Made by a program: the position numbers and the translations under genes. DNA of 64,000 nt, from assembly GCF_019266065.1 (NCBI RefSeq), contig NZ_LPNR01000110.1:62001-126000 (forward strand), written 5' to 3'. This DNA is from Nocardia sp. MH4. Lineage in GTDB: Bacteria; Actinomycetota; Actinomycetes; Mycobacteriales; Mycobacteriaceae. The notes beneath the pieces were generated by a model. It was not told the DNA's origin. It did no database searches and saw only the letters and a list, made by a program, of their open reading frames with translations. This document shows, one piece after another, positions 35,401 to 43,555 of the stretch (the first letter of the stretch is position 1; each line of letters starts with the position of its first letter).

Positions 35401-35819
35401 TGCGCGGCGGTGGCGTAGCGCCTGCCCACCCGATGCCCCGCGCCGGGCAGCCCGAGGTGGCGCGCCAGCACGGCCGCCCACGGCTGCTCGACGACCTCGT
35501 CGAGCACGCCCAGCAGGGTCCACACCAAGCGCTGGCCCGCCCACGGATCGTCGGCGGGCGCGACCCCGCTCGCGGCGGCCAGCACCTCGGCCACCAGCGC
35601 CGTCGGCGCGGGAAACGCGATATTGGCGGCCACGCCGTCACCGGCGCCCGCCACGCCGAGCACGCCCGAGAGCCGCTGCGCCAGCCAGCGCTCCACCCCC
35701 TTCGCCGGGACCGCGACCACCTCGGTGGTGAACGGATCGACCGGCGCGTCGGCGAGCACCCGCCCCAGTCCGTCGGCCAGCGCGTCGGCGCGTTCGGCGC
35801 GATGGAGGTGCAACGGCAT
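32466..35819 (-). CDS. recC: Exodeoxyribonuclease V gamma subunit
   Basis: A 1117-residue RecC, the scaffold subunit that splits the strands and recognises the regulatory DNA sequence. RecC keeps the helicase fold without a working Walker A, and none is seen here. Landmarks are the start MPLHLHRAERADALADGLG, FTTEVVAVPAKGVERWLAQRL, LLTTFAADPDLQPRDVLIMCPDVE and LGLDDDVFPR. ATG 35819 is chosen because the homologous N-terminus begins there, and the 38 in-frame codons upstream are not conserved-looking. It heads the recC-recB-recD operon. The upstream gap (35820-36007) is AT-richer near GTTTATAC and holds the promoter. Confidence 0.94.
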   Translation of the reverse strand: MPLHLHRAERADALADGLGRVLADAPVDPFTTEVVAVPAKGVERWLAQRLSGVLGVAGAGDGVAANIAFPAPTALVAEVLAAASGVAPADDPWAGQRLVWTLLGVLDEVVEQPWAAVLARHLGLPGAGHRVGRRYATAAHLAVLFDSYAAQRPQLILDWARGADTDGAGGPVPEDLAWQPLLWRALRAAVGSPSPAERLAAACARLRAAPDSVDLPARLSLFGLTRLPADQLAVLVALAEHRDVHLWLAHPSPAMWTALSAADPVTRLHGEVDAPVVTRSADHTADLVRHPLLAGLARDVRELQRRLNPLLHSTIHLPGTRADATLLGIVQAAIRDDQVPGPGAAADGSVELHACHGPARQVEVLRDLLLTTFAADPDLQPRDVLIMCPDVEAYAPLVRAAFGHRGTGAVDLPVEGEHPAHQLRVRLADRGRAVTNPMLAVVIELLELADGRVTVTQVLDLAASETVRRRCGFDDDDIERLREWAAESGARWGIGQRQREAFGLADFAQNTLNAAVDRILLGVTADESGDDWLDLALPLDDVDSNDVDLAGRFAEFVDRLAVCLRDLRGPRPAAEWTAVLLRAVDLLTDVPDAHSWIRTEARREIVAATEHAGRTPLRLADVAVLLTGRLAGGPGRANFRTGELTVCTLVPMRSVPHRVVILLGLDDDVFPRTGSVDGDDLLARDPLVGERDARSEDRQLLLDAIMAAGERLLILHTGADPVTGAARPPAVPVAELLDVLAAHVGPDAMAAVHVRHPLQAFDRRNFAPERPRSFDTVALAGARAAARPARPRPPLLTDPLPPVPQGDVALAELIAFAEHPVRAFLWQRLGLRVPEEAEDIADQLPIELDGLAKWDLGERMLSARLTGADPAGLRAAEWRRGTLPPFAFGGAVLDEVEGTVDTLVRTAQPDYEASPRAVDIAVDLGGGRTLAGTVPEVRGETLVRTTYSRLAPKHRLAAWVSLLALAATEDRSWRAISTGRGQFRSRPVARSVIVAPEAPAALAVLRELVRLRDEGLCEPLPVAPVATAAYAERRFRGDSVADALLAAEHAFDGGPNGPDKFGDHTDRYLRYVWGRAPRFDRFAAAPAPAGEPESTRFGAIARRWWAPLLAAESQGQP

Positions 35820-36007
35820 CCGTTGTTTATACGCCCAGCGACCGACCCGCAATCGTGCGGCCCCGCCGGGACCACCGCGCAGGGCGAGTGAAATAGACCA
35901 CACCGCAACGCGTCCCGGCCGTGCCTGCGCCACCCTGGTTACCCACCGTGGGATCGTTGCCCTTCGGGTGGGACAGTTCGGCCGCAGGCGAAAGGCTGGT
36001 CCGGTTC

Positions 36008-36214
36008 ATGATCGCGCAGGTGATTCCCCTGGTTCCCGGTGGCGGTTTCATCGTCCGCCGTGTGGGCGACCGCTGGGAGCTGATCAACTCCCGGCGCTAC
36101 GGGCCGGATCAGGTGCTGCACTCCTGGCCGCTGAATCAGCACGGCGAAGCGTTCGAGCACTGCCACCGGCTCAACGGCTGTACCATCGCTACCCCGCACG
36201 CCGCGCATCACTGA
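36008..36214 (+). CDS. Small hypothetical protein
   Basis: A 68-residue protein that I do not recognise, reading MIAQVIPLVPGGGFIVRRVG and then WELINSRRYGPDQVLHSWPL. The codon pattern is G/C at third positions as in neighbouring genes, which supports coding. In-frame GTG codons at 35921 and 35948 could extend it by up to 29 residues; no clear ribosome site decides. It is rich in aromatic and His residues near the end and has two cysteines (EHC and NGC) eight residues apart. It is divergent from recC. Confidence 0.5.
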   Translation: MIAQVIPLVPGGGFIVRRVGDRWELINSRRYGPDQVLHSWPLNQHGEAFEHCHRLNGCTIATPHAAHH

Positions 36215-36291
36215 GCGGAAAACCGGTGCGGCGCAACGACGCTGTAACACACTCGGGTGCGCACCTCAAGTAGTGCACAACGGCGTCAGGT

Positions 36292-37194
36292 GTGCGAGTG
36301 TGGTCCCTCGTGCGTGACCGTTCCCCCGCCACCCGCGTCGTTCCCCGGGTCGCAGCAACCGCCTGTCTCCTCGCCGCCGCGGCCGTCCTCACTCCGGGCG
36401 TCCCCGTGCTGGTCCCTTCGGCCCACGCCGTGCCGCCTGCGCTCACCCAGGTGTCGCAGCCCGGCTTCGACAGCGATATGAGTTCGCGGATCGCGCGGGT
36501 GAACGCCTATCTAGCCGGGCGCCCCGGCGTCACCGGGTACGTGCTGCGCGATCGCCGCACCGGTGGCATCTACGCCAACGAGCACGCCGAGAACCAGGTG
36601 TGGACCGCCTCGACGATCAAGCTGGCCATCGCCGCCGACCTGCTCAACCGGGCCAGGGTCGGCGCCATCGGACTGTCTCCTGAGGACCGCGCCAACATGG
36701 AGTCGATGCTGGCCACCTCCAACGATCACGCCGCCGACGTGCTGTGGAACAAGTACATCGGCATCGATCGGATGGCCTACAACAACGCGTTTCGCGCGTA
36801 CGGCATGGTCAGCCTGATCCCGCAGCCGACCGCCTCCGCGATGTTCCCCGACTGGTCGTTCCAGAAGTGCACCGCCGCCGACCTGGACCGGCTGATGAAC
36901 ACCATCCTCGACACGATGCACCCCGACGACCTCGCCTACCTGCTGGACCGGATGCGCTCGGTCGACTCCAACCAGCACTGGGGTGTCTGGGGCGCCGGCT
37001 CGCGGATGCGGCCCGGCCTGAAGAACGGCTGGTCGGCCGAGGCCGACGGCTGGGTGGTCAACTCGGTCGGCGTCGCCGGTGACGGCGAGCGCTACACCCT
37101 GGCCATCATGAACGCCCTCGGCAGCGACGGCGGATACACCGAGGGTTCCGAGACCGACACCAAGGTCGCCGAGCTCCTGCTTGCCGGTCGCTGA
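36292..37194 (+). CDS. Secreted serine hydrolase of the beta-lactamase/penicillin-binding fold
   Basis: A 300-residue exported protein with a signal peptide (basic start, core about 19-36, probable cleavage after VPSAHA). The active-site tetrad S107-T-I-K110 is in WTASTIKLA. The second motif is S143-N-D145 instead of the SxN of true beta-lactamases, and the third is KNG (GLKNGWS) in place of KTG. This pattern is typical of actinobacterial class-A-like serine hydrolases of unknown substrate and gives little reason to predict drug hydrolysis. The start could also be GTG 36298, which has an AGG 7 bases upstream. Confidence 0.83.
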   Translation: MRVWSLVRDRSPATRVVPRVAATACLLAAAAVLTPGVPVLVPSAHAVPPALTQVSQPGFDSDMSSRIARVNAYLAGRPGVTGYVLRDRRTGGIYANEHAENQVWTASTIKLAIAADLLNRARVGAIGLSPEDRANMESMLATSNDHAADVLWNKYIGIDRMAYNNAFRAYGMVSLIPQPTASAMFPDWSFQKCTAADLDRLMNTILDTMHPDDLAYLLDRMRSVDSNQHWGVWGAGSRMRPGLKNGWSAEADGWVVNSVGVAGDGERYTLAIMNALGSDGGYTEGSETDTKVAELLLAGR

Positions 37195-37398
37195 CCTTTC
37201 CCGTCCCGTATTCTCGATCTTGTCGACCGGTCCGCGTGCCACGGTGTCGCTCACCGCGGTCCGCGGTTCCCGGTGAGAGAACGCACCACAGCAGGATCGG
37301 AACCGGGATCTCGTGGCGACGCTGCCTCCGGAGCCGACTACGGTTAACCCTGTCACCACCGTTGCGGGGCCCACCCCAGTCTGTCGAGGAGCAGGACG

Positions 37399-38820
37399 AT
37401 GAGCACTCAGTCTGTCGGGAACCAGCGACACCGTGTGGTGGTGATCGGTTCCGGGTTCGGCGGCTTGTTCGGCACCAGGCACCTGCGCAAGGCAGATGTC
37501 GACATCACCCTGATCTCCAAGACCTCCACGCACCTGTTCCAGCCGCTGCTGTACCAGGTGGCCACCGGCATCCTCTCGACCGGCGAGATCGCGCCCGCCA
37601 CCCGGCTGGTGCTGCGCAAGCAGAAGAACGCGCAGGTGTTGCTCGGCGATGTCCACGACATCGACCTGGTCAACAACACGGTCACCTCGCGACTACTCAA
37701 CCGCGACACCGTCACCCCGTTCGACAGCCTCATCGTCGCCACCGGCGCGCAGCAGTCGTACTTCGGCAACGACCACTTCGCCACCTTCGCGCCCGGCATG
37801 AAGACGATCGACGACGCCCTCGAACTGCGCGCCCGCATCCTCGGCGCCTTCGAGCAGGCCGAACTCGCGACCACGCAGGAGGAGCGCGACCGGCTGCTCA
37901 CCTTCATCGTCGTCGGCGCCGGTCCGACCGGCGTGGAGCTGGCCGGTCAGATCGCCGAGCTGGCCGACCGCACACTCGACGGCACCTTCCGCACCATCGA
38001 CCCTCGTGACGCGCGCGTCATCCTGCTCGAGGGGGCGGGCGCGGTGCTCGGCCCGATGGGCCCCAAGCTGGGCGCCAAGGCCGCCAAGCGGCTCGAGAAG
38101 ATGGGCGTGGAGATCCAGCTCAACGCCATGGTGACCGATGTCGACGCGCACGGCGTCGTCGTCAAGGACGCCGACGGCGGCACCCGCCGGATCGAATCCG
38201 CCTGCAAGGTGTGGTCGGCCGGTGTGCAGGCCAGCCCGCTGGGCAAGATGATCGCCGAGCGCTCCGAGGGCACCGAGGTCGACCGGGCCGGGCGCGTCAT
38301 CGTGGAACCGGACCTCACGGTCAAGGGTCACCCGAACATCTTCGTGGTCGGCGACCTCATGTCGGTGCCCGGCGTGCCGGGTCAGGCGCAGGGCGCGATC
38401 CAGGGTTCCACCTACGCGGCCAAGGCCATCAAGGCCGGTCTCAAGGGCCAGACCCCCGAGCAGCGCGCGCCGTTCAAGTACTTCAACAAGGGCTCGATGG
38501 CGACGATCTCGCGGTTCGACGCCGTCTGCCAGATCGGCAAGATCGAGTTCAGCGGCTTCCTGGCCTGGCTGGCCTGGCTGGCGCTGCACCTGTACTACCT
38601 GGTCGGATATCGCAGCCGGATCGTCACCGTGATCGGCTGGTTCGTCTCCTTCCTCGGCCGCAATCGCGGTCAGATGGCCGCCACCGAGCAGTGGGTCTTC
38701 GCCCGGCTGGCGATCGAGGAGGTCCAGTCCGATCAGGCCGACGCCGACGAGCTGGCGGCGGCGCTGGGTGCCCCGCCCGGTAACAACAGCAAGGCGCGTC
38801 AACAGCGCGAAGTCGGCTAG
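37399..38820 (+). CDS. ndh: Type II NADH dehydrogenase (NDH-2)
   Basis: A 473-residue non-proton-pumping NADH:menaquinone oxidoreductase, bound to the inner face of the membrane. The FAD site is VVVIGSGFGGLFG, the NADH site VVGAGPTGVELAGQ, and the second FAD contact VVGDLMSVPG. The quinone-side motif AQGAIQGSTYAAK and the hydrophobic amphipathic end (FSGFLAWLAWLALHLYYLVG) complete the mycobacterial NDH-2 pattern. ATG 37399 follows GAGGAG. The 204 bases before it hold no gene. A strong hairpin follows the stop. Confidence 0.95.
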   Translation: MSTQSVGNQRHRVVVIGSGFGGLFGTRHLRKADVDITLISKTSTHLFQPLLYQVATGILSTGEIAPATRLVLRKQKNAQVLLGDVHDIDLVNNTVTSRLLNRDTVTPFDSLIVATGAQQSYFGNDHFATFAPGMKTIDDALELRARILGAFEQAELATTQEERDRLLTFIVVGAGPTGVELAGQIAELADRTLDGTFRTIDPRDARVILLEGAGAVLGPMGPKLGAKAAKRLEKMGVEIQLNAMVTDVDAHGVVVKDADGGTRRIESACKVWSAGVQASPLGKMIAERSEGTEVDRAGRVIVEPDLTVKGHPNIFVVGDLMSVPGVPGQAQGAIQGSTYAAKAIKAGLKGQTPEQRAPFKYFNKGSMATISRFDAVCQIGKIEFSGFLAWLAWLALHLYYLVGYRSRIVTVIGWFVSFLGRNRGQMAATEQWVFARLAIEEVQSDQADADELAAALGAPPGNNSKARQQREVG

Positions 38821-38835
38821 GCGCCGTGTACCGCG

Positions 38836-38866
38836 AGGCCGGGTGGTTCCCCGAACCACCCGGCCT
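38836..38866 (+). terminator. Hairpin terminator after ndh
   Basis: A perfect 14-base-pair stem (38836-38849 with 38853-38866) with a 3-base loop starts 15 bases after the ndh stop and is followed by TCGC. Confidence 0.85.
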
Positions 38867-38971
38867 TCGCCGTATTCCGGGTTGCCGTCGTTTCGGACCC
38901 ATCCGGGTCCGGTCCCGGTCCGAATGCCGGACGTCATATGTGTGACCAATCCCCCGGATGAAAGGTGATCT

Positions 38972-39781
38972 ATGGCGACGGGGAAACACAGGGCGCCGAG
39001 CCCGCAGCGACAGAAGGTGGGTTCGGTCGTCGCGGCAGGAGCGGTACCCCTGGTCATGGCCCTGATCGGCACGGGCACCGCGAACGCCGATCCCGCGCAG
39101 GCGGCGGTGACCCAGACCGAGCATCCGGCCGGGCCGGAGTTCGACGCGGTGGCACCCAACGCCACCCCCTATGTGGGCCAGCAGATGCCGGAGAACACGC
39201 GCAGTTCGCTGGCGTGGTCGCGATCCGGCCCGGAGACGGATTACCTGTCCCCGGTGGGCACGCTGCACACGCCGACCGCGGTCGCGCCGGTGCCGCCGAT
39301 CCTGCCGCCACCGGGACAGTTCCGCTTCGGTGACCAGCTGGTCCCGGTGCCGGACTTCGTCCCGGTCGACACGTCGATCCAGATCAACGACGCCGCGGCC
39401 AACACCGAGGCCAATCTCGCGACGTTCCTCGACTCGGTCGGGCTCGAGCGCAGCCGCTCGGACCGGATCGCCTCGGAGACCCTGGGCTCGGCCGCCCGCG
39501 GCGCGGCGGTCGGGTCGATGGTGGCCACCCCGTTCGCCATGGTGGCGAGCACGGGCGGCGCGGTGGCCGGTCTGGTCGCCGGTATCCCGTTCGTCCCGAT
39601 CGGCCTGGTCGCGGGCCCGATCCTCGGCGGGATGGCCGCCTACATGGCGGTGTCGGTGCCGTTCACGGTGGTCGGCGCCGGTGTCGGCGCGGCGGTGGGC
39701 GCGGCGAGCGGGTTCCTCGCGCCGCCGCGCGCGGCCGCGCCGGAGTCGATCGCCGACGACGCGGCGCTGGTCAGCGCCTGA
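38972..39781 (+). CDS. Secreted hypothetical protein with GKHR leader
   Basis: A 269-residue protein beginning MATGKHRAPSPQRQ, a leader style common among exported Nocardia proteins. A hydrophobic core and ANA|DP cleavage site lie near residues 35-40. The middle (about 60-130) is Pro-rich with no recognised domain. Residues 165-250 are Gly/Ala-rich and hydrophobic (GSMVATPFAMVASTGGAVAG), resembling a glycine-zipper membrane-inserting segment. AAAGG 9 bases before ATG 38972 fixes the start. Function is unknown; a surface or membrane-associated role is inferred from composition. Confidence 0.72.
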   Translation: MATGKHRAPSPQRQKVGSVVAAGAVPLVMALIGTGTANADPAQAAVTQTEHPAGPEFDAVAPNATPYVGQQMPENTRSSLAWSRSGPETDYLSPVGTLHTPTAVAPVPPILPPPGQFRFGDQLVPVPDFVPVDTSIQINDAAANTEANLATFLDSVGLERSRSDRIASETLGSAARGAAVGSMVATPFAMVASTGGAVAGLVAGIPFVPIGLVAGPILGGMAAYMAVSVPFTVVGAGVGAAVGAASGFLAPPRAAAPESIADDAALVSA

Positions 39782-39797
39782 TCGTCGCTTCGTACCG

Positions 39798-39831
39798 CAG
39801 TGGGAGCCGGGGTTCGCCCCGGCTCCCACTG
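39798..39831. terminator. Bidirectional hairpin with TTCG tetraloop
   Basis: A perfect 15-base-pair stem (39798-39812 with 39817-39831) is closed by a TTCG loop. It lies between the convergent secreted-protein gene and ureD. Confidence 0.88.
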
Positions 39832-39836
39832 TCGTT

Positions 39837-40526
39837 CTAGCCGACCGTGACCGCGTGCGCCGCCTCGTCCGGCGAGCCGGCGCGCAGGCGGGAGCCGGTC
39901 CGGGTCGCCAGTGATCCGCCCGCGGCCAGCGGCAACCGCACCGCGTCCAGACCACCGGACCAGGCGGGTCGATCGTCCGGATAGCGCAGTTCGCTGTCGA
40001 GGGCACGGGCGGCGCTGAGCCGGTCGTCGGTGACCGTGTCCGCACCGAGGGCGAGGCGGTGGCGCAGCAGCGGCAGATCGTCGAGATCGGCGATCAGGTC
40101 ACCACGCCACCGGCCGGCGTCCTCACCGCTGCGCCCGAGCTGCACTCGCTCGCGAAGCCGCAGCCGCGCGTCGGCGGCCAACCGCACGGTCGTCACCGTG
40201 TGGTGCTGTGCGCCACCGGCGACGATCGTCGGTTCCGGAGCGAAATCCAGTTCCGCGCCCGCGCCGACCTCGAAGTGCCAGTGCCCCACCGACATCGGTG
40301 TCCGCGCACTCGGCAGCGCGATCGTCGCCGCCACCGACCGGACGATCAAGCGCGCGCCCGGCAACACGACGATGCGGATATCGAGCTCGTCCCCACCGAG
40401 CGGGGTCGCCGCGGTCCCGATCAGGTGCACGGTGTCGGCGCCGGTGGACCGCCCGGCCAGGCCGCCGACCGCGTCGATGCGCGGCAGCCTGCCCGGGGCG
40501 GCGACGATGCTCAGCTCAGTGCGCAA
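39837..40526 (-). CDS. ureD: Urease accessory protein UreD
   Basis: A 229-residue UreD/UreH, which with UreF and UreG forms the complex that loads nickel into apo-urease. VHLIGTAATPLGGDELDIRIVV, then PEPTIVAGGAQHHT and RLRLRERVQLGR are family landmarks. It is the last gene of ureF-ureG-ureD and overlaps ureG by 11 bases. The length is slightly short for the family (usually about 250-280). Confidence 0.88.
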   Translation of the reverse strand: MRTELSIVAAPGRLPRIDAVGGLAGRSTGADTVHLIGTAATPLGGDELDIRIVVLPGARLIVRSVAATIALPSARTPMSVGHWHFEVGAGAELDFAPEPTIVAGGAQHHTVTTVRLAADARLRLRERVQLGRSGEDAGRWRGDLIADLDDLPLLRHRLALGADTVTDDRLSAARALDSELRYPDDRPAWSGGLDAVRLPLAAGGSLATRTGSRLRAGSPDEAAHAVTVG

Positions 40527-41223
40527 CGCCGGTCGCCGCGTCCTGTTCGGCGGCCACCCGCAGCTGCTCGCGCACCCACGCCAGCACCGGGGTGGCGGCG
40601 GGATCGTCGGTCAGCGATACCAGCGCGGTGGGACGCCCCTCGCGTACCTTGGCCGCGTCGCGTTCCATGACCCCCAGATCGGCGCCGACCAGGGGCGCCA
40701 GGTCGGTCTTGTTGACCACCAGCAGATCCGAGAAGGTGACACCGGGGCCGCCCTTGCGCGGCACCTTGTCGCCACCGGCCACGTCGACGACGAAGATCTG
40801 CACGTCGATCAGGCCCGAGGAGAATGTCGCGGTGAGGTTGTCACCGCCGGACTCGACCAGGATCAGGTCCAGCGGCGGGTTGGCCGCGACCAGGTCGTCG
40901 ATGGCGTCGAGGTTGGCGGTGATGTCGTCACGGATGGCGGTGTGCGGGCAGCCGCCGGTCTGCACGGCGGTGATCCGCTCGTCGGGCAGGACCGCGTGGC
41001 GGCGCAGGAAGTCGGCGTCCTCGGTGGTGTAGATGTCGTTGGTCAGCACGGCGAGGGACAGCTCGTCACGCAGCTGCCTGCACAGCGCCGCGACCAGCGC
41101 GGTCTTGCCGGAGCCGACCGGGCCGCCGATGCCGATCCGCAGCGCCTCGCCCGGCGTGCGGTGCCGCTTGGGACGGTCGTGGCTGTGATCGTGCGGTTCG
41201 CCGTCGATCAGATGGGGCGGCAT
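40516..41223 (-). CDS. ureG: Urease accessory GTPase UreG
   Basis: A 235-residue SIMIBI GTPase that drives nickel delivery to urease. A His-rich N-terminus (EPHDHSHDRPKRH) can bind nickel. The P-loop is GPVGSGKTAL, the metal-binding CPH motif is in GGCPHTAIRDD, and NKTDL is the guanine motif. ATG 41223 is the start with GGAG upstream; longer in-frame extensions run antisense to ureF. It lies 37 bases after ureF and overlaps ureD. Confidence 0.94.
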   Translation of the reverse strand: MPPHLIDGEPHDHSHDRPKRHRTPGEALRIGIGGPVGSGKTALVAALCRQLRDELSLAVLTNDIYTTEDADFLRRHAVLPDERITAVQTGGCPHTAIRDDITANLDAIDDLVAANPPLDLILVESGGDNLTATFSSGLIDVQIFVVDVAGGDKVPRKGGPGVTFSDLLVVNKTDLAPLVGADLGVMERDAAKVREGRPTALVSLTDDPAATPVLAWVREQLRVAAEQDAATGVAH

Positions 41224-41260
41224 GGGAACTCCTTCTCGAGGGGACGGGGATGTCGGGCGG

Positions 41261-41911
41261 CTACGAAGCGAACAGCGGCATGTCGCGATCCAGGTGACGT
41301 TCGGCCAGCGCGTCCTGCAGTGGGTCCGACAGCGCGGCCAGGCCGGTGACCGCCTCGGCGGCGATCCGGTCGCACAGCGGGGCCAGCCGCATCGTGCCCG
41401 CGGCGATGGCGGCGGGATCGAGGGCGAGCAGCCGTTGCGCGGCGGTGGCCGCGCCGGTGAGCGTGGTGTAGACGACGACGCCCGCGAGCTGGTCGGGGCT
41501 GGCGCCGCAGGCGGCGCCGACCATCCCGAACACCGTCGACAGATGCGGCCGTGCCCCGGCGCGGGCCCACTGCTGTTCCGGCCACAGCTGTTTGGCCAGC
41601 CGCAGCAGGCCACGGCCCTGCGCGCGCGAGGCCGCCCGCGCGGCGGGCGAGGGCGTCCTGGCATCGGCTTCGAGCTCGGCGCGTTCCGGGGTGAGCGTCG
41701 CCCCGCACACGGCGGCCGCGAGCGAGGCGGCGACCAGACCCGAGGTGGCGATCCGCCGGCGCAGATACAGCTCGACACCGGCGGTGTCACGCACCAGCCC
41801 CGCCGCCACCGCTTCCTCGACACCGCCGGAGTGCACATGCCCGCCGATGGGCAGGCGCGAATCGGCCAGGGCGAGCAATGTCGCCAGGCCCGCCGCACCC
41901 TCGTTTCGCAT
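41261..41911 (-). CDS. ureF: Urease accessory protein UreF
   Basis: A 216-residue helical UreF, the GTPase-regulating partner of UreG. LLALADSRLPIGGHVHSGGVEEAV is the family N-terminus, and GMVGAACGASPDQLAGVVVY and DRDMPLF are later landmarks. It is first in the accessory trio. In most actinomycetes ureABC stand directly upstream, but here the next gene upstream is an unrelated efflux pump. No urease subunit gene is in the window. Confidence 0.9.
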   Translation of the reverse strand: MRNEGAAGLATLLALADSRLPIGGHVHSGGVEEAVAAGLVRDTAGVELYLRRRIATSGLVAASLAAAVCGATLTPERAELEADARTPSPAARAASRAQGRGLLRLAKQLWPEQQWARAGARPHLSTVFGMVGAACGASPDQLAGVVVYTTLTGAATAAQRLLALDPAAIAAGTMRLAPLCDRIAAEAVTGLAALSDPLQDALAERHLDRDMPLFAS

Positions 41912-41994
41912 CCGCCGATCCTATGCAACGGATCTGGACATCCGCCCGGTGAGGGCGCACAGTGGCGCCGGTCACCCCGCCGCTCGGTCGTGGG

Positions 41995-43464
41995 TCAGCG
42001 GGCGCTGCGCGCCGATCGCCAGGCCAGCGCCGCCATCGCGATCAGCAGCAGCGCGCCGCCCGCGGTCGCGACATGCATGCCGCTGACGAAGGACTCGCGC
42101 GCCGCGTCGATCAGGCCGGTGTCGCCGTTTGCCTCGGCGACGGTCTCCCCGAGGGTCTCGCCGAAGTCACCGCCCGACCGGAAGACCAGCGCCGCCACCG
42201 AGCCGAGCAGCGCCAGCCCGAGCGCGTTGCCGAGTTCGAAGCTGGTCTCGGAGATGCCGACCGCCGACCCGGCCCGCTCGGCGGGCACGGCCGAGACCGC
42301 CACATCCGAGACCAGCGTGAACGAGATGCCGTAGCCGATACCGGCGATCACCGATCCGAGGATGTACCACGGCAGCCCACCGTCGACACCGACGCCGAGC
42401 AGCATCAGATTGCCCAGGGCCGACATCACCAGCGCGAGGGTGAAGGTGGCCCGCACGCCGAGCGCGCGCCCGACCCGCGCTCCGCTCATCGAGAACACGA
42501 ACACCGCGATCGCCATCGGGATACCGAGCAGCGCCGCCTGCAGCGGGTCACGCCCGGTCACCGACTGCAGGTAGATGCTGGTCAGGTAGCTCATCGCGGC
42601 CAGCGACATCATGCCGACCAGGCTCGCGCCGATCGCGACCCGGAACAGCGGTCGGGTGAACAGGCTCAGGTCCAGCAGCGGCTCGCTCAGCTGACGCTGC
42701 CGGTGCACGAACGCCGCCAGCACCAGCACGCCGATCGCCGCGATCCCCAGCGAGGCGAGGTCGAAGCCCTCGGCCGCGAGGTGCTTGATCCCGTAGACCA
42801 CCGGCAGGATGCCGCCGATCGAGAGCACGACGCTGGGCAGATCGAGCGGGCCGAGCGCGGTCGAGCGGTGCTCGGGCAGCAGGATCGGCCCGAACACCAG
42901 CAGGATCGCCAGCACCGGGATGTTGATCAGGAACACCGAGCCCCACCAGAAGTGGTGCAGCAGCAGGCCGCCGATGATCGGGCCCACGGCCGAGCCGCCG
43001 GCGAAGAACGCGGTCCAGACGCCGATCGCGGTCGCCCGTTGCCGGGCGTCGGGGAACAGGCTGGAGATCAGCGCGAGGCTCGACGGCAGCAGGGTCGCGC
43101 CGCCGATGCCCATCAGTACGCGCGCGGCGATCAGGACCGGGGCGCTGGGCGCGAACGCGGCGAGCACCGAGGCGAGGCCGAAGATGGTGGCGCCGACGAG
43201 CAGGATGTTGCGCCTGCCGATCCGGTCGCCGAGGTTGCCCATCGTGATGAGCAGGCCGGCCAGCATGAACCCGTAGATGTCGAGGATCCAGAGTTGCTGG
43301 GAGGCACTGGGATCCAGGTCCGCGGTGAGGGTCGGCATGGCGAGGAACAGCACCGAGATGTCCATCGACACCAGCAGCACCGGCAGCAGCAGCACGCCCA
43401 ACCCGAGCCATGCGCGGCGTCCACCGGCGACTGCGGTGGGCACCGCCGGGCCCAGCTTCGTCAT
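41995..43464 (-). CDS. MFS drug efflux pump, DHA2 (14-helix, SmvA/LfrA-like)
   Basis: A 489-residue proton-driven exporter with about 14 membrane helices. SMDISVLFLAMPTLTADL in helix 1, GNLGDRIGRRNILLVG (motif A) and the GGATLLPSSLALISSLF region identify the SmvA/LfrA/QacA branch, which exports cationic dyes, quaternary ammonium compounds and some antibiotics. ATG 43464 has GGAAGGA just upstream. A TetR gene diverges from it, with two matching palindromes between them. Its substrate here is unknown. Confidence 0.9.
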   Translation of the reverse strand: MTKLGPAVPTAVAGGRRAWLGLGVLLLPVLLVSMDISVLFLAMPTLTADLDPSASQQLWILDIYGFMLAGLLITMGNLGDRIGRRNILLVGATIFGLASVLAAFAPSAPVLIAARVLMGIGGATLLPSSLALISSLFPDARQRATAIGVWTAFFAGGSAVGPIIGGLLLHHFWWGSVFLINIPVLAILLVFGPILLPEHRSTALGPLDLPSVVLSIGGILPVVYGIKHLAAEGFDLASLGIAAIGVLVLAAFVHRQRQLSEPLLDLSLFTRPLFRVAIGASLVGMMSLAAMSYLTSIYLQSVTGRDPLQAALLGIPMAIAVFVFSMSGARVGRALGVRATFTLALVMSALGNLMLLGVGVDGGLPWYILGSVIAGIGYGISFTLVSDVAVSAVPAERAGSAVGISETSFELGNALGLALLGSVAALVFRSGGDFGETLGETVAEANGDTGLIDAARESFVSGMHVATAGGALLLIAMAALAWRSARSAR

Positions 43465-43486
43465 TCCGACATCCTTCCAGGGGTTT

Positions 43487-43501
43487 GCGTACACCGTACG
43501 C
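43487..43501. promoter_or_regulatory. TetR operator, copy 1 (GCGTAC-N3-GTACGC)
   Basis: A perfect 6-3-6 inverted repeat between the divergent efflux pump and TetR genes, 22 bases before the pump start codon. Its centre is 22 bases from that of copy 2, about two helical turns. Confidence 0.7.
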
Positions 43502-43508
43502 GGGGAAC

Positions 43509-43523
43509 GGGTACAGTGTACGC
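43509..43523. promoter_or_regulatory. TetR operator, copy 2 (GTAC-AGT-GTAC core)
   Basis: The core GTAC-N3-GTAC at 43511-43521 repeats the core of copy 1, and its right arm GTACGC is identical. Two operators side by side suggest cooperative binding by the TetR product and repression of both genes. Confidence 0.6.
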
Positions 43524-43555
43524 AGCAAAAGGCAAAACGGAAAGCGAGTCATGGG

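Noticed and set aside
32958..35891. 977-codon open frame on the plus strand
   Set aside because: Antisense to recC with shadow composition; RecC motifs on the minus strand are convincing.
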